NCBI RefSeq assembly: GCF_002165625.1
Contig: NZ_NGNS01000016.1
Coordinates: forward strand, 36,411-100,410
Length of the DNA: 64,000 nt
Source: Neiella marina
GTDB taxonomy: Bacteria; Pseudomonadota; Gammaproteobacteria; Enterobacterales; Neiellaceae
Direction of reading: 5' to 3'
In this document: positions 55,938-64,000 of the stretch, piece after piece
Layout of the letters: each line of letters starts with the position of its first letter
Position numbering within the stretch: position 1 is the stretch's first letter
Made by a program: the position numbers and the translations under genes
Notes under the pieces: generated by a model
Seen by the model: only the letters and a program-made list of their open reading frames with translations
Databases searched by the model: none
Told to the model about the DNA's origin: nothing

Positions 55938-56270
55938 TTAGCTATCGGACACAACCACAGTAATGTGGCTGGTACGCTTCAGGATGCGGTCGGCACGACC
56001 CTTTGCACGCGGCTTGATGCGTTTCATAGTTGGACCTTCGTCAACGAAGACTTTGGCAACTTTCAACTCATCAATGTCGGCGCCCTGGTTGTGCTCGGCG
56101 TTTGCAATTGCAGACTCCAGCACTTTTTTAACCAATACAGCAGACTTCTTAGGGCTGTAGTTCAGGATGTCCAGAGCTTTTGCTACTGGTACACCTCGGA
56201 TTTGATCCGCGACCAAGCGAGCCTTTTGTGCTGCGGTGCGGGCAAACCGATGTTTAGCTAATGCTTCCAT
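55938..56270 (-). CDS. rplV: 50S ribosomal protein L22
   Basis: L22 has a hairpin that reaches the exit tunnel constriction. Taking ATG 56270, which has GGAG at better spacing than the preceding in-frame ATG 56273, gives 110 residues starting [40 protein letters not shown] marks the hairpin region. Confidence 0.97.
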   Translation of the reverse strand: MEALAKHRFARTAAQKARLVADQIRGVPVAKALDILNYSPKKSAVLVKKVLESAIANAEHNQGADIDELKVAKVFVDEGPTMKRIKPRAKGRADRILKRTSHITVVVSDS

Positions 56271-56280
56271 CATTTACTCC

Positions 56281-57398
<1,118 letters not shown>

Positions 57399-57415
57399 GT
57401 TTCCTACTCCTCCAA

Positions 57416-57718
57416 TTACTCACCGCCGCCAACGAAATCAATTTCGCTGCCGTCTTTAAGCGTTACATAGGCTTTTTTCCAGTCGCTGCGGCGGCCGAAA
57501 CGGGCACCGTGACGCTTGGTTTTGCCTTTTACACTGACGGTACGAACGCCAGTAACTTCAACTTCAAACAGCTTCTCTACCGCCGCTTTGATCTCACGCT
57601 TATCAGCGTCAGTCACAACTTTGAAAACAACAGTGTTGTTGTTTTCAGCAGCCATGGTGCTCTTTTCAGAGACAACAGGGGCCAAGAGAACTTTCAGCAG
57701 ACGCTCTTCAGTGATCAT
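57416..57718 (-). CDS. rplW: 50S ribosomal protein L23
   Basis: L23 sits at the exit tunnel and is the docking site for trigger factor and SRP. The 100-residue protein begins [20 protein letters not shown] and contains [20 protein letters not shown]. It overlaps rplD by four bases. Confidence 0.98.
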   Translation of the reverse strand: MITEERLLKVLLAPVVSEKSTMAAENNNTVVFKVVTDADKREIKAAVEKLFEVEVTGVRTVSVKGKTKRHGARFGRRSDWKKAYVTLKDGSEIDFVGGGE

Positions 57719-58320
57719 GCTAGGTTCTCCTCAAGTTGTTTCACTGCAGCAGCAGTGATCAAAACTTTATCAAAGGCGATCAAGCTAACTGGGTCGATGC
57801 CTGCTGCGTCGCGAACGTCAACTTTGTACAAGTTGCGTGCGGCCAGGAACAGGTTCTCATCAACTTCTTCAGTAACGATCAGAACATCGTTCGCATCGTA
57901 CTGCTTCAGTTTGCTTGCAAGCTCTTTGGTTTTAGGTGCTTCAACACCAAATTTTTCAACAACGATCAGACGCTCTTGACGCACAAGCTCAGACAGAATG
58001 CTGCGCAGTGCACCGCGATACATCTTCTTGTTCACCTTTTGGCTGTGATCTTGTGGCTTAGCCGCAAAAGTCACGCCACCGCTGCGCCAGATTGGGCTGC
58101 GGATAGTACCAGCACGTGCGCGACCAGTACCTTTTTGTTTCCAAGGCTTCTTGCCGCCACCGCTCACTTCTGAGCGAGTTTTCTGGGCACGAGTACCTTG
58201 ACGGGCACCTGCTGCATAAGCAACAACTACCTGGTGAACTAACGCTTCATTAAAGTCACGCCCGAAGATCGTTGGATTGACTTCAAGCGCGCTTTGCGCG
58301 TCTTTCAATACTAATTCCAT
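57715..58320 (-). CDS. rplD: 50S ribosomal protein L4
   Basis: L4 lines the exit tunnel and in E. coli represses its own operon through the S10 leader. The 201-residue protein begins [20 protein letters not shown] and has [20 protein letters not shown] in the tunnel loop. ATG 58320 has GGAG seven bases upstream; the longer frame adds two residues from TTG/GTG codons. Confidence 0.97.
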   Translation of the reverse strand: MELVLKDAQSALEVNPTIFGRDFNEALVHQVVVAYAAGARQGTRAQKTRSEVSGGGKKPWKQKGTGRARAGTIRSPIWRSGGVTFAAKPQDHSQKVNKKMYRGALRSILSELVRQERLIVVEKFGVEAPKTKELASKLKQYDANDVLIVTEEVDENLFLAARNLYKVDVRDAAGIDPVSLIAFDKVLITAAAVKQLEENLA

Positions 58321-58334
58321 CACCAATCTCCAAG

Positions 58335-58973
58335 TTACGCTTTAACGGCAGGTTTAACGATGACGTCGCCGCCAGTAGCGCCTGGGACCGCACCCTTAAC
58401 AAGGATGAGGTTACGTTCAGCGTCAACACGTACAACGTCCAAAGATTGAACAGTTACACGCTCATTACCCATTTGACCGGCCATTTTCTTGCCTTTGAAG
58501 ACTTTACCTGGTGATTGGTTTTGACCAATTGAACCAGGTGCACGGTGGCTCAAAGAGTTACCGTGAGTCATGTCCTGAGTACTGAAGTTCCAACGCTTAA
58601 CAACGCCTGCGAAACCTTTACCTTTAGAGGTGCCGGTTACGTCAACTTTCTTTGCTTCAGCTAGCACATCAACAGTGATTTCTTTGCCAGCTTCCAACTC
58701 TTCGCCTTCACCGTCTGCCAGACGGAATTCCCATACACCGCGGCCAGCTTCAACGCCAGCTTTAGCAAAATGGCCCGCTTCCGGCTTGGTCACACGGTTG
58801 GCTTTTTTGCCGCCAGTGGTCACTTGAACCGCACGGTATCCGTCGGTTTCCAGAGTTTTAATCTGTGTGACACGGTTGGCTTCGACTTCAATTACGGTTA
58901 CAGGTACAGAAGCACCATCTTCAGTGAAGATGCGAGTCATACCTACTTTACGACCGACTAATCCGATAGCCAT
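58335..58973 (-). CDS. rplC: 50S ribosomal protein L3
   Basis: L3 is an early assembly protein near the peptidyl-transferase centre. The 212-residue protein begins [20 protein letters not shown] and has the loop segment [20 protein letters not shown], which includes the glutamine that is methylated in E. coli. Confidence 0.98.
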   Translation of the reverse strand: MAIGLVGRKVGMTRIFTEDGASVPVTVIEVEANRVTQIKTLETDGYRAVQVTTGGKKANRVTKPEAGHFAKAGVEAGRGVWEFRLADGEGEELEAGKEITVDVLAEAKKVDVTGTSKGKGFAGVVKRWNFSTQDMTHGNSLSHRAPGSIGQNQSPGKVFKGKKMAGQMGNERVTVQSLDVVRVDAERNLILVKGAVPGATGGDVIVKPAVKA

Positions 58974-59004
58974 GGTTTACAAACCTCTTCTAGTCTGCTT
59001 GGGA

Positions 59005-59466
<462 letters not shown>

Positions 59467-59500
59467 TCAATTAAACTCGTTCAATACCGAGTGGTCGCGT

Positions 59501-59528
59501 ATTATACACAAGCGTATCGACAAAACAA
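59501..59528 (-). promoter_or_regulatory. Sigma70 promoter of the S10 operon
   Basis: TTGTTT (59523-59528) and a perfect TATAAT (59501-59506) are 16 bases apart on the minus strand. Predicted start is near 59494, giving a leader of about 178 bases, close to the E. coli S10 leader. The interval 59317-59617 holds this promoter and leader. Confidence 0.82.
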
Positions 59529-59617
59529 GCCCGATGTAGGTTTGATTTTCAAAACGAACTCCATGACAGAATCCGCATGCTTGTGTTAACTGAAGTATTG
59601 AATTGAAAAGGGGATAA

Positions 59618-60670
59618 ATGTCGTTGTTGCTGTCTGTCGTTCTTGCCGCCGCCCAAGTCCAAGCGCTCATACCAAGTAGCGAAGACGAAACTGAAATGTG
59701 GTCTTACGCCAAGGATCACATGCGTCCCTGCGAATCCATTGCACAAGAAAACTATCCTTGGTACGACAAAGCTCATCTACTGTTATCCGACACAGTGTGT
59801 GACCAGGCCCTGTGGCTTGATAGCTTTTTCGGCCCAGATGAAGTCACTTCATCAGATATTCAAAGTGCTAGCAGCCTGGTTCGTTTAAGTACCGACTACG
59901 TCATTCGGCAACGCGAATCTGACAAGATTAAACCACGAATCCAAGCGTCGATTCATTTGCCTCAGATCTCCAACAAACTGCAATTGTTGATTGATGGTAA
60001 AGATGATTCCGGTAATGGTGACAATCTTTTGAATCCAGCAGGCCGGCGGCAAGAAAAATCCTCCGCTGCGGTGCGCTATACCATGTTTGACCGAGATAGC
60101 TGGGATTTGAGCTTTGACGTAGGCGCACATTTTAGCGGCGGCCCCTTTACTCGTGTCCGAGCTCGGCATTACGACCCATGGAGTGACAACACGGTATTTA
60201 AGTTCACTCAAGATCTCACATTAGAGCTCGAAGATAGCTGGTACGAAACCTCGCGGGCGACAGTCGATCGTTATCTTGATGACGTCATCTATCGATATCA
60301 GCTGCAAGGGAAGTATGGTGAGAAGACAGATGGCTACGAGTGGCGTGCCACCATCGCCCGTATCAAGCAATTGTCTCAGCGCAGCGCGATTGTCTCTTTT
60401 CTGTCAGTGGAAGGTGCCACCGACGATCCAAAAGATGACGATGAGTCAGAGATCTATCGGCTTGGATTTAACTATCGTAAGAGTGTTTGGCGTCCTTGGT
60501 TTACCTTTCACTTGGAGCCGCAAATTACTCTACCGCGCAAATTTGATTACAAACCGACCTACTTATTCATTGCCGGCATAGAAATACAGTTCGGCAAAGG
60601 ACGGCGGCCATCCCACGAAAAGATTAGTTACCAATCAACCTATGATGCCAAGCCCGACAGCAGCGGATAG
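59618..60670 (+). CDS. Exported, probably outer-membrane beta-sheet protein of unknown function
   Basis: This 350-residue protein has a signal peptide (1-16) and a short helical Cys-containing segment (C38, C61). It continues (about 105-335) in alternating strands with many aromatic residues, such as DSWDLSFDVGAHFSGGPFTR and RPWFTFHLEPQITLP, suggesting an outer-membrane barrel. The barrel-like part does not extend to the C-terminus, which ends in a polar tail. ATG 59618 has AAGGGG upstream. It lies divergent to the S10 operon; the family is unrecognised. Confidence 0.65.
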   Translation: MSLLLSVVLAAAQVQALIPSSEDETEMWSYAKDHMRPCESIAQENYPWYDKAHLLLSDTVCDQALWLDSFFGPDEVTSSDIQSASSLVRLSTDYVIRQRESDKIKPRIQASIHLPQISNKLQLLIDGKDDSGNGDNLLNPAGRRQEKSSAAVRYTMFDRDSWDLSFDVGAHFSGGPFTRVRARHYDPWSDNTVFKFTQDLTLELEDSWYETSRATVDRYLDDVIYRYQLQGKYGEKTDGYEWRATIARIKQLSQRSAIVSFLSVEGATDDPKDDDESEIYRLGFNYRKSVWRPWFTFHLEPQITLPRKFDYKPTYLFIAGIEIQFGKGRRPSHEKISYQSTYDAKPDSSG

Positions 60671-60708
60671 TACTAATGTAAGCAACCATGGACCCTTTGG
60701 GCGTTATC

Positions 60709-60736
60709 AAAAAAGCCGGATTAACTCCGGCTTTTT
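60709..60736. terminator. Bidirectional terminator
   Basis: AAAGCCGGA and TCCGGCTTT flank TTAAC, with A- and T-runs. It lies between the unknown exported protein and convergent phosphomannomutase genes. Confidence 0.9.
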
Positions 60737-60762
60737 AACGTTCAGCGATATCAGCAGTGTTG

Positions 60763-62142
60763 CTAGGCTGAAAGCGCCGCGAGTAACTCTTTAGTCTTGG
60801 CTTCCATCAGCGCTTTGTCGCCCTTGCTTTCAACATTTAGCCGGACAACAGGCTCAGTGTTTGACTTGCGCAAGTTAAAGCGCCACTCGGGAAACTCAAC
60901 GCTAATACCATCAGTGCGATCGATGACGTCGGCCTCATCTTGGTATTGAGCCAGCACGGCAGCGATAGAAGCATCAGGGTCTGCTAACTTCTGATTGATT
61001 TCGCCAGAAGACGGGTATGCAGCAATCCGCTCTTTGACTAATTCAGACAGTGGCTGACCTGTGGTGCTGAGCAATTCGGCCACCAACAACCAAGGGATCA
61101 TACCGCTATCACAGTAAGCAAAGTCACGGAAGTAATGGTGGGCGCTCATCTCGCCGCCATACACCGCATCTTCGGCACGCATAATATCTTTAATAAACGC
61201 ATGGCCAGTTTTACTCATGATGGCATTACCGCCGGCTTGCTCGACCACGTCGATGGTGTTCCAAGTCAAACGTGGATCATGAATGATCTTGGCGCCAGGT
61301 TGCTGATCGAGGAATGCTTTAGCTAGCAGACCAACAATGTAATAGCCTTCGATGAATTCGCCGTTTTCATCAAACAAGAAACAGCGATCAAAATCGCCGT
61401 CCCAAGCAATCCCCATATCGGCATTATGTTCCTTGACGGCGTTTGCTGTAGCCGGGCGGTTTTCTGGCAATAGCGGATTAGGAATACCATTGGGGAATGT
61501 CGAATCAGGCTCATTGTGAATTTTAATCAATTCGATCGGAACGTCTGCCTGTTTGAACACTGACTCCAGCGCATCAACGACGTGTCCTGCTGCACCATTG
61601 CCAGCATTGACCACTAACTTTAATGGCTTGAGCTTAGTGATATTAATGTAGCCGAGTAAATGGGCTACATAATCCGCAAGTAAGTCGCGCTGTTCATAGC
61701 TGCCCTTAGTGCGCTCAGATTTAAACTCAGCGCTGCGCCAAGGAGCCTCGCCAGCGATGCGTTTAATATCAGCTAGGCCATTGGCATTACCGATCGGCCG
61801 GCTGCCTTCGCAAACCAACTTCATGCCATTGTAATCAATCGGGTTATGGGACGCGGTCACTTCTACACCACCACTCACACCAAGGTGAAAGGTGGCAAAG
61901 TAAATTTCTTCGGTGCCGGTCACCCCGAGATCAATAATATTTGTGCCAGCATCCATTAACCCTTCTGCCAAGGCTTTCTTCAACGCGTCACTGGTTGCGC
62001 GCGCATCGCCGCCAACAACAACCGTTTCTGGTTGCAAAAATTCGCCGTAGGCGCGACCAATGTCATAGGCAATTTGCTCGTTGAGTTCGGTACCGAGTTG
62101 GCCACGAATGTCATATGCTTTAAAACAAGTTAATTCAGCCAT
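60763..62142 (-). CDS. Phosphomannomutase / phosphoglucomutase
   Basis: This enzyme interconverts mannose-6-phosphate and mannose-1-phosphate (often also the glucose forms). The 459-residue protein has the phosphoserine loop [15 protein letters not shown] (S98), metal loop DGDFDRCF, sugar-specificity loop [19 protein letters not shown] and C-terminal phosphate loop [12 protein letters not shown]. This follows the ManB/AlgC/CpsG family. It starts two bases after the guanylyltransferase stop, forming a GDP-mannose operon. Confidence 0.93.
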   Translation of the reverse strand: MAELTCFKAYDIRGQLGTELNEQIAYDIGRAYGEFLQPETVVVGGDARATSDALKKALAEGLMDAGTNIIDLGVTGTEEIYFATFHLGVSGGVEVTASHNPIDYNGMKLVCEGSRPIGNANGLADIKRIAGEAPWRSAEFKSERTKGSYEQRDLLADYVAHLLGYINITKLKPLKLVVNAGNGAAGHVVDALESVFKQADVPIELIKIHNEPDSTFPNGIPNPLLPENRPATANAVKEHNADMGIAWDGDFDRCFLFDENGEFIEGYYIVGLLAKAFLDQQPGAKIIHDPRLTWNTIDVVEQAGGNAIMSKTGHAFIKDIMRAEDAVYGGEMSAHHYFRDFAYCDSGMIPWLLVAELLSTTGQPLSELVKERIAAYPSSGEINQKLADPDASIAAVLAQYQDEADVIDRTDGISVEFPEWRFNLRKSNTEPVVRLNVESKGDKALMEAKTKELLAALSA

Positions 62143-62144
62143 AG

Positions 62145-63554
62145 TTAACTCTCTACCCGCCCATAACGATCTTCAAATCGCACGATGTCATCTTCTCCGA
62201 GATAAGAACCAGATTGAACTTCGATCAACTCCAGTGGCACTTTGCCGGGGTTTTCCAGCGCGTGAACTACGCCTACTGGGATATAAGTCGACTCATTCTC
62301 GGTCACCAAAAATGTCTTGTCGCCGTTGGTTACCTTCGCGGTACCACTAACAACAATCCAATGTTCCGCCCGATGATGATGCATCTGGACCGAAAGCTTG
62401 GCACCAGGCTTCACCGTGATACGCTTCACTTGGTGACGGCTGCCATTGTCGATGGAATCGTACTTGCCCCAAGGACGGTAGACATAACGGTGATGTAAGT
62501 ACTCGCTTCGACCCTGTGATTTCAGTTCATTGACAATGCTTTTTACATCTTGAACACGATTCTGGTCAGCAACCAATACAGCATCTTTGGTTTCAACAAC
62601 GATGATGTTATCTAAACCAACCACAGCAACTAGTTTTTCTTCACTGTTGACGTAGGTATTGTTGCTCTCATGGACCATCACATCACCGCGAGTGACATTA
62701 CCGTGTTGGTCTTTTTCGTTCACTTCCCACAAGGCCGACCATGAGCCAACATCGTTCCAACCGGCGTCAAGCGGAATCACAACAGCGCGCTCAGTCTTCT
62801 CCATCACCGCATAATCGATGGAATCATCAGGGCATTTCAAAAATTCGTCTTTATCCACTCGGACGAAATCAAGGTCATGGCTGACATCAGCCATTGATGC
62901 TTCACAAGCAGCGAGAATGTCGGGTTGATGTTTTTTTAATTCACTCAGATACTGGCCTGCAGTGAACATAAACATACCGGAGTTCCAATAATACTTACCA
63001 CTATCAACATAAGATTGGGCAGTCTCCAGATCTGGCTTTTCAACGAATTCGCCAACCTTAAAGGCTTCTCCCATAGCGTCGCCAGAACGAATGTAGCCAT
63101 AACCTGTCTCTGGGCCGGTAGGAACAATGCCAAATGTCACCAACTCACCAGCCTTCGCTAGCGGTACCGCCTGTTCAATTGCCCGATGAAATGCCGATTG
63201 ATCTTGAATAACATGATCAGCTGCTAACACCAGCATGAGCGCATCGTCACCCTCAGTGTGCTTTAGGGTGAGCGCTGCTAGTGCCACCGCTGGCGCAGTA
63301 TTCCTGCCATCGGGCTCTAGAATAATTGTCCCCAAGTCACCGAGCTGATGGAGTTGCTCTGCAACAATAAAACGATGCTCTTCATTTGAAATAACTACTG
63401 GTGATTTAGCCTGAACACCGTTAAGTCTTGTGATTGTCTCTTGCAACATGGTGCTATCACCATGCAACGGCAAAAACTGTTTTGGATAGAGTTTACGAGA
63501 CAAAGGCCAAAGTCGGCTACCTGAGCCGCCAGCCATAATGACGGGGTATATCAT
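62145..63554 (-). CDS. manC: Mannose-1-phosphate guanylyltransferase / mannose-6-phosphate isomerase
   Basis: This enzyme makes GDP-mannose from mannose-1-phosphate and GTP for polysaccharide synthesis. The 469-residue protein has the nucleotidyltransferase signature [20 protein letters not shown] at the start, [10 protein letters not shown], and a C-terminal cupin with [30 protein letters not shown] carrying metal-binding histidines and [17 protein letters not shown]. It is the bifunctional type by length. ATG 63554 is preceded by AAGGACA. The 240 bases upstream hold the tuf terminator and a likely but weak promoter. Confidence 0.94.
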   Translation of the reverse strand: MIYPVIMAGGSGSRLWPLSRKLYPKQFLPLHGDSTMLQETITRLNGVQAKSPVVISNEEHRFIVAEQLHQLGDLGTIILEPDGRNTAPAVALAALTLKHTEGDDALMLVLAADHVIQDQSAFHRAIEQAVPLAKAGELVTFGIVPTGPETGYGYIRSGDAMGEAFKVGEFVEKPDLETAQSYVDSGKYYWNSGMFMFTAGQYLSELKKHQPDILAACEASMADVSHDLDFVRVDKDEFLKCPDDSIDYAVMEKTERAVVIPLDAGWNDVGSWSALWEVNEKDQHGNVTRGDVMVHESNNTYVNSEEKLVAVVGLDNIIVVETKDAVLVADQNRVQDVKSIVNELKSQGRSEYLHHRYVYRPWGKYDSIDNGSRHQVKRITVKPGAKLSVQMHHHRAEHWIVVSGTAKVTNGDKTFLVTENESTYIPVGVVHALENPGKVPLELIEVQSGSYLGEDDIVRFEDRYGRVES

Positions 63555-63744
63555 TTAGTGTCCTTACCTTGGGGTAAATATAGGTTTAGGTGCAGCAAGA
63601 GTTAATTTTCGCCGCACAAGTAGGGCTTCAGTGTAACAAAGTTACATCGGAAGAGAATATCCCCTTTTAACGAAACACTGCTTGAATCAAGCAATATTTG
63701 GCCACAACTGGTGGCTAACCTTAGCCCAGCAGAAATGTGAGCAC

Positions 63745-63773
63745 AAAAAAGGCCGCCCGAGGGCAGCCTTTTT
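63745..63773 (-). terminator. Terminator of tuf
   Basis: GGCCGCCC and GGGCAGCC form a stem flanked by A- and T-runs, 22 bases past the tuf stop. It separates tuf from the GDP-mannose genes. Confidence 0.88.
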
Positions 63774-63794
63774 AGATGGTTTTAATGCAGCAGC

Positions 63795-64000
63795 TTATTC
63801 GATGATAGAAGCTACAACACCCGCACCTACGGTACGGCCACCTTCACGGATTGCGAAACGCAGACCTTCGTCCATCGCGATTGGGTTGATCAGCTCAACA
63901 ACCATCTTGATGTTATCGCCTGGCATTACCATCTCTACGCCTTCTGGCAGTTCGATAGTACCGGTGATGTCAGTTGTACGGAAGTAGAACTGTGGACGGT
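63795..64000 (-). CDS. tuf: Elongation factor Tu, C-terminal part (cut by the window edge)
   Basis: The visible 67 residues begin [20 protein letters not shown] and end [15 protein letters not shown], the last part of EF-Tu domain 3, which binds aminoacyl-tRNA. The 5' end lies beyond the window. In most relatives tufA is followed by rpsJ; here a terminator, the mannose genes and an unknown exported-protein gene intervene. Which of two possible tuf copies this is cannot be told. Confidence 0.97.
   Translation of the reverse strand, partial: RPQFYFRTTDITGTIELPEGVEMVMPGDNIKMVVELINPIAMDEGLRFAIREGGRTVGAGVVASIIE

Overview
The window reads as a chromosomal segment of a marine, polar-flagellated gammaproteobacterium close to Alteromonadales (Shewanella/Alteromonas/Vibrio-like relatives). 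Evidence for this is E. coli-like ribosomal protein, MalZ, DusA, RNase R and CysJIH sequences, plus genes typical of that group: motX of the sodium-driven flagellum beside rnr, DUF3624, DUF2750, DUF2333 and a TIGR04219 outer-membrane protein. I saw no prophage, insertion sequence, CRISPR array, tRNA or rRNA. Most genes look native and intact. The last gene (tuf) is cut by the window edge.

Layout. 1-1.6 kb: rpsF-priB-rpsR-rplI with a sigma70 promoter and an S6:S18-type leader. 1.7-3.9 kb: two exported hydrolases on the opposite strand. 4-8.3 kb: motX, rnr, rlmB and a DUF2750 gene. 8.4-13.5 kb: the assimilatory sulfite-reduction operon cysJ-cysI-cysH-cobA (CobA makes the siroheme precursor). 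13.6-17.5 kb: DUF2333, a PCuAC copper chaperone, a three-gene small-protein/PspC operon, dusA and a small membrane protein. 17.7-25 kb: a signalling cluster with a hybrid histidine kinase carrying two periplasmic solute-binding domains, two membrane HAMP-PAS proteins with no output domain, and a convergent receiver-EAL c-di-GMP phosphodiesterase.

25.2-35.5 kb is the most informative region: a complete guanidine uptake and degradation operon (SBP, permease, ATPase, two DUF1989 carboxyguanidine deiminase subunits, biotin-dependent guanidine/urea carboxylase, allophanate hydrolase). Its leader has a clear guanidine-I (ykkC) riboswitch and a sigma54 promoter. A second guanidine sensor of a different class, guanidine-II (mini-ykkC), sits inside the operon between the deiminase and carboxylase genes. 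Nitrogen status and ligand therefore appear to be read at the head, and the ligand again in the middle.

35.6-42.2 kb: poorly known membrane and periplasmic genes, a stand-alone CheX, YjbQ and MalZ. 42.3-45.3 kb: alr, dnaB and DUF3624. 45.4-51.3 kb: an S9 peptidase lipoprotein and two diguanylate cyclases. 51.3-54.2 kb: ChrA, a YitT-family protein and the TIGR04219 protein. 54.3-59.5 kb: the complete S10 ribosomal protein operon with its promoter and attenuator-like leader. 59.6-64 kb: an unknown exported protein, phosphomannomutase and mannose-1-phosphate guanylyltransferase (GDP-mannose synthesis), and the 3' end of tuf. The usual str-S10-spc and rplI-dnaB neighbourhoods are both broken. Reading was by eye without database searches; start sites were re-chosen where the longest reading frame began without a ribosome-binding site.
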